This document shows positions 24,222 to 35,700 of a DNA stretch of 64,000 nt, one piece after another. Source of the stretch: Allium sativum (Eukaryota > Streptophyta > Magnoliopsida > Asparagales > Amaryllidaceae); assembly GCA_030737875.1 (NCBI GenBank), contig CM060915.1, positions 572,926,577-572,990,576 of the forward strand, written 5' to 3'. The notes below the pieces were generated by a model that was not told the origin of the DNA, searched no databases, and saw only the letters and a program-made list of their open reading frames with translations. Positions within the stretch are counted from its first letter, which is position 1, and each line of letters starts with the position of its first letter. Both the position numbers and the translations under genes were made by a program.

Positions 24222-27200
24222 ATGACTGGAAGATGTTCAACCATATTGGCAAAGAAAAAAGAGATGGTAGGGCCATCCGAAAATCCCAAAACTGAGGACG
24301 TACCCTTTACTTCAGACTCCGCATTGGATAGTGTCGGCTCAGATTATGAAATAGAAATTCACGAAAGTGGAGAATCATTTGGAAGTGAAGTCTATGTGGA
24401 TGAAGAAGAAGGAGGAGTGGGAGACAATCGCTCTCCCGACGAATTGCTAAACACCACTATCTTAGAATCACCTGACGACTCGATTGAGTCAACAATTGAC
24501 GATCCTAAGCTTACAGGACTATGTTTAAAACATGGAATTCTTCGAAAAGATACTAAGATGGCTACTAAAATAGGCAGACCCCATGATCCACCCGAAGGAT
24601 ATACGGCGATTAGCCAGTTAATTTGCCTTTACGGGGCAATCCCTCCTTTACCACCATTCGTCATTGATTTTTTAAGACGAGTGCAAATTGCCACATGTAG
24701 CTCCACCCCAATGCCTATGCTTATCTATACACACTGTACATCGCTTATAGGGATATTCTTGAGATAGAACTCACCTTCAAAGACGTATGCTTCTTCTACG
24801 ATTTTAAACACCGAACAAAAGATACTGCGTCTTTCATGTATTTTGAGTCTGTGCTAAAGAAGAAAATTTGATGAACCATTTAGCAGTAAAGTGGGTGACG
24901 TAAAGCCTAAATGGTTCTACATCAAAGAGCAACCAGGATGCGCTAGGCGATGGCTCAAATCAAGTAAGCTTCAGATTTCGATACTCTTACTTCAATTACT
25001 TCTTCAAATATACTAACTTGTCTCTTTCTTAACTACAGTTGCTAATCCTAAAATGGAAGTGTACCAGGTGTACTTGGATCGCCTGAGTCGTTTGCTTAAT
25101 GGTGATCAAAAAATTCTAACCGTCAGAGAATGTCTAATTGACGACTATCTCCATTGCCATCGAAAGAGCCCTTCTCCTATTTCGATTCAGGAAGATCTTC
25201 CCCTGCTTCTCCGAAAAACCAGCTTCTCCAAGAAACCCTCCATTATCCAAATCTTAAGCCGATGACTCACCTATAGATGAGTCCATATATAAGGGTTTGG
25301 GGAATCTTCCCCTGCCCGACGCTATTTATACTTCATGGGATTTTGGAATAGATCCTTTCTTTCACGCTTCCGAAGAAGATGTTACTCCCATGAAAGCCAG
25401 GGATACTACACAAATAGACCTGATTCAAGGCTCTGGTCCGTTGGGAGGATCACTAAGGACATATTCACTACACTTGCACTACACGTCACAACACTCATGT
25501 ACTCTATTAGTACCGATTCTAATGTTTACTTGTGTCGTTTTATAGGAAAAATGACACGCTACAGTTACCCTCTCAGAAATATTCGTTCAAGCATGCCTAG
25601 ATTTGACTCTGATACGAAACATGATTAGGATGATAGTCGTTGGAGAGATATTAGGAGATACTATGATTATGGCCATCCTTACTCTTCATGCCCTCGTTCT
25701 CCCCGTCGGTTAAATCATGACAAACATAGGAGCCATTAGGACCATCGTGAAGGAGATAAGGCACAACCCAATGTTCCGACTCTTCCAAAGGAGAAACATC
25801 ATCAGGAAAGGCTACCACCAAAACATCCCGACCCACAAGACAAAACTAAAACTTTTGAGAAAGGGCTAGAGAAAGGTAAAATAGCCCTTGTATCTACTAA
25901 GCGACGAGAAGTCGATCTATCAATAGCGAAGCCTATGACTCTTGACTCTGAGAATAAAGCAAAATTAATAGTTCTAAAAAAACAATTTTCGGATCATCAC
26001 TTTGATAATATGCTCTTTGTTCCCGCCCTTGAGCCAGTGCCTTCGAAGTGGGCAGATGATGTTAAGGATAAAATTAATTTAGCGGATAAGCAATATAAGG
26101 AGATGTTAAAGTACTCGTGCAATCTTTCCAAGGTCATTCGAGACTTAATCACTAATATAAAAATATGAAGGAAATGGCCTAGTAAGATGAAAGCATCTTG
26201 AAAGATACAGAAAAAGAAGTAGAGGACGCACAAGCTCAACTTGCTTTTGCTCTGCGAAATGCAGACAATTACAAGAAACAACACGAGGAGCTACAAAAGC
26301 GTTATCATAATGAACTAGAATCTCATAGCTAGGAACGCTTGGATTTGAAGAAACAAGTTGAGGATGCTAAATCTGAAAGTGCTAAGGCAAAGTCAGCTTG
26401 TGCTTGTCTCGAGCAAGAGAAGGCGGAGTTAGCGAAGAAAAATGCTGAGCTGGAAGCCAAGCTAATGGAAATTGAATCAAGGGCAGTCCTAGCCAAACAG
26501 AACGCAAGAATTGCTAGTAAATCTGCCGAGGATGCCAATGCACAACTTTCTGTAGCCCAAAAAGAAATGGACGATTATAGTGAGCTCATGATATAGGTTT
26601 TGCCTCAAGTGATCTGTTATCGGGACATCTCTTAGATCAAGCACTACCCAACAACTCTGGTTTATATGTGGGATCAAGTTGTTGAACGGGAAAAGAAAGA
26701 GCTCAAGGTGGACTCCATTGATGAAGGGAAACTCCTGGAGAAATATCTAAAGGGTGAGGAGCTGGTATGCTTAGCTGAAGGGCATAAACTTATCGTGGCT
26801 GCTATGGAGGAGGAGATGCGCCAACTTAAGGGAAAACAAACTGTTGAAACCGGCTCTTTATCCATTTCAACTGGGGCTACTGAATTAGCGGGGTATGATC
26901 CAGAGAATCCAGGAATTCCCAAGATATCTTTCTTGTCTCCTATTGTTGAAACGACTTCAGAAACTCTTGTTGCTCATGTTGAGAAGTCATCTGAAGGTAT
27001 CTTTACCTTTTCACCTCAATTTGTTAGAGCTATTTCAACTTTCCGTCAGATTGTTGGACAAAAAATCGAAGAACCCGAGTTTTCTCCTGAGTTAATAACT
27101 ATCACTTCTTGTCCTGTAGGTGCAAAGCCAGTTGAGGAACAAGGAGTTAACGATGCAAAGTCTGCTGAGAAGGCTGAGGAGAAACAGGAAGTGTTCACCG

Positions 27201-27690
27201 AGCCAAAGTTCACCGAGAGGATCGAGGAGAAGAAGAAAGAAGCCGCTGATAAAGCCATCATGCCATCCAGTAATGAGACTCCCAAGGAGGGAGACATTGT
27301 AGATGCTCTAAAGGATGATGGTAGGAATGATGGCGACGAGGGAGACGATGATGTTATTGTAACCGAAGGCTTGGAAAAATTGATAACAAGACTTTGGCTG
27401 GGATGAAGGCGAAGCAAGAAGCGCTTTTGAAAGTCAAGTCTGAGGGAGAGACTGAAGAACCCCTTAGCATTGACCCCATCTGGTCAGTTCCTCCTAATTA
27501 AAAAATAGTCGTAAAGCTTTCAAAGTCAATCACTTCTCAGCTAGCATCTCAATCCTCTACTGCTCCATAAGTTACTCCTCCCAAAGAAAAGAAGAAGTCA
27601 AAGAAGAGCCTTCTCACATATGCTGAGAAGGAAGAAAAAGAGAAACAAAAGGCTTCTCGGATGTCTAAGCCTTCCCTCAAATCCAAGTGA
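24222..27690 (+). pseudogene. Antisense extra ORF of element B ('putative gypsy type transposon' family)
   Basis: Plus-strand gene inside B, antisense to gag-pol. The ATG at 24222 opens an acidic N-terminus. A domain resembling PF04195 (Transposase_28) follows: DPPEGYTAISQLICLYG, then LPPFVIDFLRRVQI. A frame change near 24740 leads on to ELTFKDVCFFYDF and KPKWFYIKEQPG. A small intron fits GT at 24964 to AG at 25038, and a second acceptor-like TTTTATAG lies near 25544. Then come a charged middle part, a heptad-like coiled coil rich in Ala, Glu and Lys (about 26170-26595), a long acidic open stretch (26666-27406) and a Lys/Ser-rich end with a stop at 27690. Similar antisense ORFs are known in Tat elements such as Grande; their function is unsettled. 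Several stops and frame shifts mean this copy is not intact. Confidence 0.7.
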
Positions 27691-28556
27691 AACGTGAGTT
27701 GGTTCTTTCATTTTGTTTTCCATTGGCCTGGTATTGTGTTAGCGAGTTCAGTCCTTGCATTTTTTGATTAGTTTTCTTGTATAAACCTGCACTTATGCAA
27801 TATCAATATTTGCTAGTTGGTCATTCGTTTCAATTAAATACACTAGCAATTAAAACATTATTATCATAAGTGACAAATGACAAATTACAACACAGATTAA
27901 ACAAGAAGTTTCCGTGCAAACAATAACATATATAGTGCAAAAATCATTGCTAAATTAAAAGTAATAAGAAACAGGAAATATGATGTGTGTATATACCCCC
28001 AATCAATCTTGAATAAAAGGCCTGACCAGGGCTTGTTCGGGATTGGTTAGGATTGTCATTAAACTGCCCCCAATCCTTCAGTGGGGTAAGGATCTTTTTT
28101 CATTGGCACCTGTTTCCAGTGCCTTTATACTATCCTGTCGTTTGTCCAGGTTAGAATAACGTCTAGGCTGTCTTTAATCGTGGTGCACCGTCACGCCTTG
28201 GGGACGTCGTCTTCCCGTCCTTTTTACTCACTCTCGAATCACGATAGTTAGAGTTTAGGGTGTCATCTCCCCGTCTTTTTCAATTTATTATGCAAACGGT
28301 CGTCTCGTTCGTTCCGGTTTTCTTTCTGCACCTAACTTTCTTAAGAGCGGAGTTTCACCAGTTCGAGTATTATACTTGTTCCCAATTTCCAATTCAAGCT
28401 TAATGCTTCATATCTAATGTAAAATAAATGCAGGAAAAGTAAATGACACACGATATTTTTATAGAGGTTTGACCAAGTCATAGCCTACATCCACTTAGTA
28501 ATCTTTTGTTTATATTAACTGGAAATTTCTAGCCAAGTCGTGCCTTTTTACGTAGT
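27691..28556. other. Gap between the ends of the antisense ORF and pol of element B
   Basis: The two convergent coding regions end here. No gene seen. A CGTC/CCGTC-rich middle part (28190-28320) contains several short direct repeats such as GTCGTC and CCGTC. Confidence 0.5.
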
Positions 28557-29419
28557 TTATAAAACAAAAGAAACTGTACAATCATAAGTCAGGTATTGCC
28601 GCAAGTATTGGAAATTCCATGCTCTGGGTACTTCCTTGCCATCTACGTTCGCTAACTTGAAAGCTTCTGTATCAAGTTTTCGTTGAATGGTGTATGGTCC
28701 TTCCCATTTCAGACCCAGATGTACGAGGGTTAGGAAGACACGTTTCAAGACCAGGTCTCCAGGTTCAAAGGTTCGAGACCGAACCTTCCTGTTATACCAT
28801 CGCGTAACTTGGTGTTTATGCCTCGAGGCGTGCAAGTCCACTTCATCTCGTTTTCTTCAATCATATCCAGGGATTCAAGAAGAATTGCTCTATTCGTCAT
28901 CAGATCATAGTACGTTGTCTTGTGAGAGGGAACTTTCAACTCTACCGGAATGACTGGTTCTGATCCGGAAGAAAGCGAAAAGGGGTTATGACCTGTTGCT
29001 ATCTTGTAAGTCGTTCGGTAGGCCCATAATGCTAATGGTAACTCGTCGACCCACATGGACTTTTCCTGCTCTAATCGTTTTTTCAAAATAGACTTAATGA
29101 TTTTGTTTATTGCTTCGACTTGTCCATTTGACTGAAGGTCACCCATTGCAGTGTATCCCTTATCAAGCTTGTATTTCTTGCAGAAATCCTTGTACTCAAT
29201 GCTATCGAACTGGATTCCATTATCAGCTATAATGGTTTTGGGTATCCCAAATCGATAAATGATGTTCCTGACCAGAAAATTAATCACCCGCTTTGTTGTT
29301 ATCGTAGTTAATGGTTTGGCTTCGGCCCATTTTGTAAAGTAATCTATGACCACGATTGCATATTAGGCTCCACCTTTGGCGATCGACAGACTTCCAATGA
29401 TGTCTATTTCCCACGTAGC
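28557..29419 (-). pseudogene. Element B integrase, catalytic core and C-terminus
   Basis: Continues from 39848 after removal of element C. The core keeps all three catalytic acids: WEIDIIG near 29408, IIADNGIQFDS near 29220, and SNGQVEAINK near 29120. It ends in the pol C-terminal motif (RAWNFQYLRQYL) and a stop at 28557. One stop (KGGA then stop, about 29363) and a frame change near 28800 break it. The last 95 codons include the GPY-like GPYTIQRKL segment. Confidence 0.85.
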
Positions 29420-29424
29420 AAATG
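29420..29424. repeat. Target-site duplication of element C, left copy (AAATG)
   Basis: AAATG before C's 5' LTR and an identical AAATG at 39843-39847 after its 3' LTR. A perfect 5-bp duplication, as expected of a Ty3/gypsy integrase and a recent event. Confidence 0.95.
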
Positions 29425-29702
29425 TGTAACAACCCGTATTTTCAACAACCTGTAATAATGAAAATCGAGGCAGAATTTAATTATAAAATCTGAATCAAGG
29501 GAAACGGGCTATGCCATTGCGTTCGTCTCGGAAAAATACGCGAAATAGAGTCCGAGTTTTCGAAAATCGGAGACCGTATGACCCAGTTAAGGCCCATTGA
29601 AGTTTGCAGAAAATTTCTAAGTAAAAACAGATTTAAATTTGAAATTAAAAACATGGGCTAGGGCAAACTGGGCAGGCGGGAAAAATTCCCGCCCAGGACC
29701 CC

Positions 29703-29768
29703 ATGTCGACAGGCCTGTCGACAGGGGTCTAGGCATGTCGACTGCCCTGTCGACAGCCCTGTCGACAG
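29703..29768. repeat. Cluster of five GTCGAC palindromes in the LTR of C
   Basis: GTCGAC at 29705, 29717, 29737, 29749 and 29761, mostly as CTGTCGACAG, within 62 bp and about 140-200 bp upstream of the TATA box. The same cluster is in the 3' LTR (about 36986-37047). Location suggests a promoter element or a hairpin-prone block; function unknown. Confidence 0.85.
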
Positions 29769-29906
29769 GGGGTAGCCAGGCAGATTAGCCTGGCGCACCA
29801 CTTTGGTTTGGGCTTGGTTGTGTGGTCTGGTTCTAGAGAATTCTGAAATCTGACGGGCCAAAACTATCCTAGGGTTAATCCTAGGGCTAAAAACACTCTA
29901 ATCTTC

Positions 29907-29914
29907 TATAAATA
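29907..29914 (+). promoter_or_regulatory. TATA box of element C
   Basis: TATAAATA, with transcription expected about 30 bp downstream. The copy in the 3' LTR is at 37188-37195. Confidence 0.65.
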
Positions 29915-30284
29915 AGCCTCTAATCCTACCCTAAAACCCCATTAATCATTTTTGCAACCAAACTATGCCAAAATCCATCCTCTCATGGCCTCCACCCTCT
30001 TCATACAATTCCTAATTTAATTCCTAAGTAATTTTCCATGCATACAAGCATATTTAGGCTTGTATGATCCTCCTTAGCTTGCATTAAAGGCTTGTTTTTC
30101 AATTGGCATCATAAAGGAGGAGTCTTGATCAAGTTTGCTTGCATTTGGGGGTTTTAATTAGTTGCATAAGGGGTTTCTTGCATTTGTTATACTCATTTGA
30201 GTCCGCATAAGCATTGTAAGCCCTCTTACCTTCACTTTACAAACTCTAAAGTTAATATGTGGTGAAAGTTGAGATTTATGTGAG

Positions 30285-30840
30285 TTTAGTTGATTATGCA
30301 TGCTTATGCGAACTCACTATACCATGTTTTACATGTTTCATAAGTTATGCATGCATATGCGAGTTTACTATGCCATGTTCTACATGTTTAATGGATTATG
30401 CATGTTTATGCAAGTTTAAAATGACAAGTTGTGCATGTTTTGACAAGTTGTGCATGTTTGACAAGTTATGCATATTTATGCAAGTTTAAATTGACAAGTT
30501 GTGCATGTTTGACAAGTTATGCATATTTATGCAAGTTTAAATTGACAAGTTGTGCATGTTTGACAAGTTGTGCATGTTTATGCAAGTTTAAAACGACAAG
30601 TTGTGCATGTTTTGACAAGTTGTGCATGTTTTGACAAGTTGTGCATGTTTATGCAAGTTTAAAATGACAAGTGGTGCATGTTTGACAAGTTATGCATGAT
30701 TAAGGTAATATGCAAGTTCACTATGCTAAGTTATGCAAGTTTAACATGTTATGCATGTTTATGGTAATATGCAAGTTCACTATGCTAAGTTGTGCAAGTC
30801 TAACATGTTATGCATGATTGTTGTGCAAGTTTATCATGTA
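30285..30840 (+). repeat. Minisatellite in the 5' LTR of C
   Basis: Tandem and nested units of GACAAGTTGTGCATGTTTA and TATGCAAGTTTAAAA, with related ATGCTAAGTT variants at the edge. The 3' LTR copy (about 37566-38110) lacks one unit. Cys-rich open frames here are products of the repeat, not genes. Confidence 0.9.
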
Positions 30841-32576
30841 TGTTGTGCCAAGTTCCCTCTTCCTATCCTTTATGCGTTACTACGAATATGTAAGCGATAG
30901 AATGACGTTGGGGGGTTTTGGGTAAACTTAAAATACATGAAAATGATTGGGAATTTACCTATTAAGTTAGGTCTACCCCTTGGGAATTTACCTATTAAGT
31001 TAGGTCTACCCAAGTAATTGTTTGACTTGTGATTATGTTTTGAAATGAAGTGGACATGACACTTAGAAAACACAAGAGTGGCCAACTCGAGGTTGGGTTG
31101 AGTTTGTAGCGTAATTCTACCCGGAACCGACCGGCTTAACTAGTGGCTACAAACAATAGGACCCAATGTGAGAAGTTGGTCATGTGGTGCCAAAAACCCG
31201 AGGTTAGACTAAGTTGTGGTGTAAACCTACCCGGACCCGCCCGGCTTAACTAGTAACCGCAACAAAGTCTAATGTGAGAGGTTAAGGTGCATTAAATTAA
31301 TTAATGCCTCATGATTAGGGTTAAGTCAGGGTCCACTAATACTTAACCAATTTGGGGATTCGAGGGATTAGAATGTGGTTAAGTTGTAAACCGTTGGTTA
31401 CACTTAACTAGTTTAATCCATTTGGGAGTTCAAGGGATTAGAATGGGGTTAAGCCACACTTAACCAGTTTAATCCAGGATTAGTGAAGGGTTAAATCACA
31501 CTTAACCCTCTTGGGGAAACCCTAGCAACGTGGTCTGTTCTAACAGTAATCCCAGTTTGGTATCATTCACAACCCTAGAAGCTAGGCTAGGGCGGGGCAC
31601 GATTACTGGACGGATGTAAACGACCAAAGGGCGATGGCCGAGTGGTACAGCGGTGCGGGTCCGGCGGGCTACGGACGTGCACGTAGTCCGATGTTGGACG
31701 AACTCGAGGCACGGGTACCAGTAGATTAGAGCTGTGCATTATTGCTTAAGTGTCTGGGGTTAACACCCGAGGGCTTGATACACCCAAAGGTGGACCCAGC
31801 ACAGTCTAACTACAACCATACGTGGGCCATATGGACACCAACACTTGACGTGTTAGGTTTATAGGGAGCCGATCGACTAGACCGTTGGGCTGGACCTTGT
31901 ATTAAGGTCACCTCATGTTATTGGGCCAAAGCTTGGGCCAAGGGATCAATATCTGTTATGTTGAGTTGCTAGTACACCGTGGTGCAAAAACTTAGCCTTG
32001 TTTTATGCGATGACACCTCTATCTATCTTGTAGTTAATTTACCATGCCAGTATGTTGTTATCTATGATCATCTCAGTTTCCATCATGATGTTAGCTTTAT
32101 TAGTTTATAGACTGATCGTAGCAGGGCTTACTCAGTCTTTTTGACTGACCCGTTTTGTTTCGCCTCTTTTCTTCCGTTTCCCCCCCAGGTTCTCAGGGAG
32201 GGAATACAGGAGCCTAGCTTGGATCTTAGCTGCTTTCTTGGATAGCTCATGTATGCTCTGGACTTGGGCTCGCTATGGTTTCTTCCACTTTGGGGATAGC
32301 TACTTTTACGTTTTTTTTCTTTTCAGTTCCAGATGATGTCATTTTATGTACTAGACTTGTTTACTTGGGAAATTGACATTTTGATGTACCAGACTGGTGT
32401 TTTGAAATGGTTTAAGAATCTTCCGCTGTTTATCTACTTACTCTGTTTATTTACATATATATATATATATGTCATGTCCTGCCTTGCTATATCATTATGC
32501 ATGTTTACCAATAATGCCCCTCCAAAGCTAGTGCATTCCTTTGCGAGTGACCCTGGCGGAGGTGGGGTGTTACATT

Positions 32577-32588
32577 TGGTATCAGAGC
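32577..32588 (+). other. Primer binding site of element C
   Basis: TGGTATCAGAGC, two bases after the LTR end, matching the 3' end of plant initiator tRNA-Met. Confidence 0.92.
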
Positions 32589-32765
32589 ATATGGTTTACG
32601 AGAAGGGATAAAAAGGGTTTTAAAAACTTTTGAAAAACTATTTTCAAAACCAAGTATAAAGTATTTTCCAAAGAGAAGTCTAGTTGTTTTAAAAGGCTAT
32701 TCCCCAAAAGCCATTAGCGCTATCCTTTGACTCCTCGTTTGAACTCTTTTCTTTTCGTTTCCAGC

Positions 32766-33839
32766 ATGTCTGATAATCTCATCTTGCCCGAAGGAGTAAC
32801 GATACCCGATTGGTTTCGTCGGTACTTGGAAGTCACGGCACCGGTCCCGGGTGTCCCTAATGTTGTCTTTCCAGTCGAGGCCGCTGTTCCTCCTCCTCCT
32901 CCCGTAGCTGATGTTCCTCTTCCCCCTCAGCCTCCACAAGCGAATTTTGCGGAAACTTGTAAGAACTTTAAGAGGATGGGTGGCAAGAATTTTAATGGAA
33001 CAGAGACTTTTGTAGAAGCAGGGAATTGGTTGAAAGAGACCGAAGATCTTTTAGCCACCTTTGATATAGGTGACCGCAGGAAAGTTTTACTAGCAGTATG
33101 GTTGCTAAAGGAAGAAGCTGCACGTTGGTGGGTAGTCACCACCGCAACCAGGCCAATCGAGACTTGGGATGATTTTAGAGGAAGGTTTGGACTGAGATTC
33201 TTATCACTGAAGCAAGGGGACATGACTATTAGGGAATACATAGATAAGTTTAATCAACTGGCTCGGGTCGATTTGGACTTAGTTAATACAGCTCAGGAGA
33301 AGGCCCTACACTTTGCTCTAGGATTAAACGAGCCATTACGTGATTTGGCCCTGTCTCATATACCCTTGGGGGCGACTTTCGAGAGTTTAGTGAATTTGGC
33401 CCTACTTCAAGAAGAAGGTAGCAATGACAAGAAAGAGGTCAAGGAGAATGAGTCTCAAGGCAAGAGAGTAAATTCCGGGAAACGGGGCAAGAATAACAAC
33501 AACCGCAAGGACAAGCCAAGAGGGAATAGGAAATGCAATTTCTGTAGTGAAGTTGGACATATAGCCAGGGAATGTAGGAAGAAGAAGAGAAAGCGGGGCG
33601 AATGCTTTGATTGTGGAGAGTCTGGACATCTCAACAAAGATTGCCCAAGGAAACAAGGGCAAGGTCAGACTCAGTATGCAGGACTATCTGGAGGGCGAGT
33701 TCATCCCCTCAACACCGTTCTTCCAGCTCATGATAGAGGTAGTGTTTCTGTTAAAAATCTTATTTACATTTTTTTTTTTTTGATGTTCGAACTTTGTTTG
33801 ATTCTGGCACATCGCATAGTTTTATTTCATCTGATCTAG
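32766..33839 (+). CDS. Gag polyprotein of element C, uninterrupted
   Basis: Forms the particle that packages element RNA in the cytoplasm. The start is the first ATG after the primer site (MSDNLILPEG); the frame is open upstream to a TTG at 32727 but has no earlier ATG. Order: Pro-rich N-terminus (PPPPPVADVPLPPQPP, about residues 40-56), a retrotransposon gag domain with WLKETEDLLATFDIGDRRKV and a REYIDKFNQLARVD segment (about 70-225), a basic Lys/Asn/Arg linker, then two complete zinc knuckles, CNFCSEVGHIARECRK and CFDCGESGHLNKDCPR (about 258-300). About 357 codons, a normal length. The frame ends in a T-rich tract (33767-33780), after which the protease continues in another frame; the final 20 or so residues are therefore read-through and not native. 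It is the only long intact element gene in the window. Confidence 0.88.
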   Translation: MSDNLILPEGVTIPDWFRRYLEVTAPVPGVPNVVFPVEAAVPPPPPVADVPLPPQPPQANFAETCKNFKRMGGKNFNGTETFVEAGNWLKETEDLLATFDIGDRRKVLLAVWLLKEEAARWWVVTTATRPIETWDDFRGRFGLRFLSLKQGDMTIREYIDKFNQLARVDLDLVNTAQEKALHFALGLNEPLRDLALSHIPLGATFESLVNLALLQEEGSNDKKEVKENESQGKRVNSGKRGKNNNNRKDKPRGNRKCNFCSEVGHIARECRKKKRKRGECFDCGESGHLNKDCPRKQGQGQTQYAGLSGGRVHPLNTVLPAHDRGSVSVKNLIYIFFFLMFELCLILAHRIVLFHLI

Positions 33840-35700
33840 TTGAAAGTTTGCACCTAAGTACTAGTCTAGTTGATGATCCCGTATGTGTTTCAAATCCAAT
33901 TGGGGGTTCTGCCCGTTTGTCTGTGGTCTGAGTAGATTTGAAAATTTCTATCTTGAGTATAGAATTCTCGTGGGATGTTTTATTCTCAGCTTCAGGGGAT
34001 ATGGGTTGGTTTTGGGCATAGAATGGTTGTCCGGTTTTGGAGCCATTCTGGGTTTTTGTATATAGGGGTGTGAGGCTCATGACTCGCCTCGGTAATACCC
34101 TAGAAATTTCTAGCAACCCTATGGGTCCCGTCATGATTGTTATCTTGAGTCCCTCAACTTGTCTATCGATAGTTTGCAATCTGTGAGGGTGGTCCGAGAA
34201 CATCCTGATATCTTAGGGAAAGTGAAGGGGTTACCCTTAGACGTGGGATAGATTTCCGCATTATTTGGTTGGTAATACCAAGCCAGTTTCGTGGCCGGTT
34301 AGGCACATGACCTCACGAGGTGAGAGTTAAGAAAGTAAGTCAAGGAGTTGCTTGAGAAGAACTTCCGGAGACGAAGCATTTTCGAGTAGGGTGCTCCAGT
34401 AGTATTCGTTACTGACGTGGACAGTTTGTTTCGCTTATGTGTTGATTATCGTGAGAGGAATAGATAACCGTTACCAAGGATCAATGATTTGTTTGATCAG
34501 CTTGTAGGAGCATCTGTTTTCTTTTAATCTAGCTACCGGATTCCATCAGCTTAGGATGGCTGAGGACGGAATTGACAAGACTGAGTTTAGGACTCTAGAT
34601 GGATTTTTGCAATGGTTAGTCATGCTATTTGGTTTGACTAAGGCACCCGCATATTACGCGAACTCGATGGGTAGGGTGTTTAGGGAGTCCTTGAACAAAT
34701 TTGTCATGGTCGTCATAGACGATATTTTGATCTCCTCAAAAGAACGAGAAAGAACATGCTATACATCTCAAGGAGGAGATGGATACGCTTAGAGCCACCA
34801 GTGGAAGGTCAAGTTCTCCAAATGTCACTTTGGAGGAAAGAAGTTGGATTTCTTGGGCACATAGTTCTTAAGTAAGGCTTAGCGGTGGATTCCGCTAAAG
34901 TGGGTGCGGTTTAAGACCGGAAAACTCTGAGGAGGGCAATTGAAGCAAGAAGCTTCCTCCGTTTGGCTAGTTAGTTAGCATTACCTGAGCTTAGACCTAC
35001 TCTTCTGGATCAAGAAGGGAGTTTCACGGGAAGAAGACCCGCAGTTGGTCAAGAACATGGACCAGTCGACTCGAGGCGAGATGTTAGGTCACCTCGCTAG
35101 ATATATTATGACTAAGGCGCGACAAGAGGTTATGTGTTCCTCGAGTGAAAGACTTGGTAAAGAAGGTTCTTGAAGATGCGCATCACTCGAGGAGGTGGCC
35201 GAGTTGGTCTCAGGATACATGTTGTGCCACCAGGTTAAGGTCAAGCCATAGAAGCCCAGCGGGCCATTACCTCAATTGGAGGTTCCGCAAGGGAAGTGTG
35301 AAAACATCTCGATAGATTAGGTGGATAAATTACCTAGATCAAAGAAAGGGAATACGGGTAGGTGGGTCATAATAGGTAGACTCACGAGGAGTGCTCATTT
35401 CAGAGCGAGAGAACTGCATCAGGGTTAACAGCGGTTTACCCTCAAGAAGTTGGTCAGTTTTGAAATAGCCTACAGGAAGCCATGAGTAGGCAACTGAATC
35501 TAGGTATGACCCATCACTCATAGGCGGATGGTTCATTCCGATTAAGCATGAGAAAATCACGTTTATAGGGCAATTGGCAACGTGGATTGGTATTTTCAAG
35601 AGAAAGTTCGGCTGCATGGAATACTTTATAGTAAGTAGACGAGGTCCAGGATTCACTGATGAATTTTGGAGAGCTTGCATAAAATCATAAGGTTATAGTA
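33782..35700 (+). pseudogene. Protease, RT and integrase remnants of element C
   Basis: Just after the T run the protease motif FDSGTSHSFI reads in a shifted frame (about 33797-33827). RT pieces follow: VDYRERNR before a stop (34440-34463), then an open frame (34556-34792) with LFGLTKAPAYYANSMG and the catalytic VIDDILISSK. RNase H is not recognisable; DNA between RT and integrase is too short for it. Integrase traces are a MLCHQVKVKP zinc-finger end (about 35218-35250) and VIIGRLTRSAHF (about 35368-35403), where the first catalytic Asp is Gly. Stops, deletions and frame changes are frequent, in strong contrast to the intact gag and near-identical LTRs. Confidence 0.82.

Larger units (their letters stand above)
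29425..32574 (+). mobile_element. Element C, 5' LTR
   Basis: 3150 bp, TGTAACAACCCG...GGGTGTTACA. Differs from the 3' LTR by about half a dozen substitutions that I could find, plus length changes in a (TA) run, a C run, one minisatellite unit and a 5-base insertion. Confidence 0.95.

Noticed and set aside
29658..29861. 67-codon minus-strand frame, identical at 36939-37142
   Set aside because: The identity only reflects the two LTRs of C; the frame spans the GTCGAC cluster and has no known relatives.
30259..30634. Cys-rich repetitive open frames (repeats of TSCACL/YLCKFK)
   Set aside because: Direct translation of the LTR minisatellite; duplicated exactly in the other LTR and without start context.
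31628..31740. tRNA-Ser-like start (GATGGCCGAGTGGT) in the LTR of C and again near 38900
   Set aside because: It matches a pol III A box and tRNA-Ser 5' end, but no proper B box, anticodon arm or acceptor pairing follows, and it lies inside an LTR in both copies.
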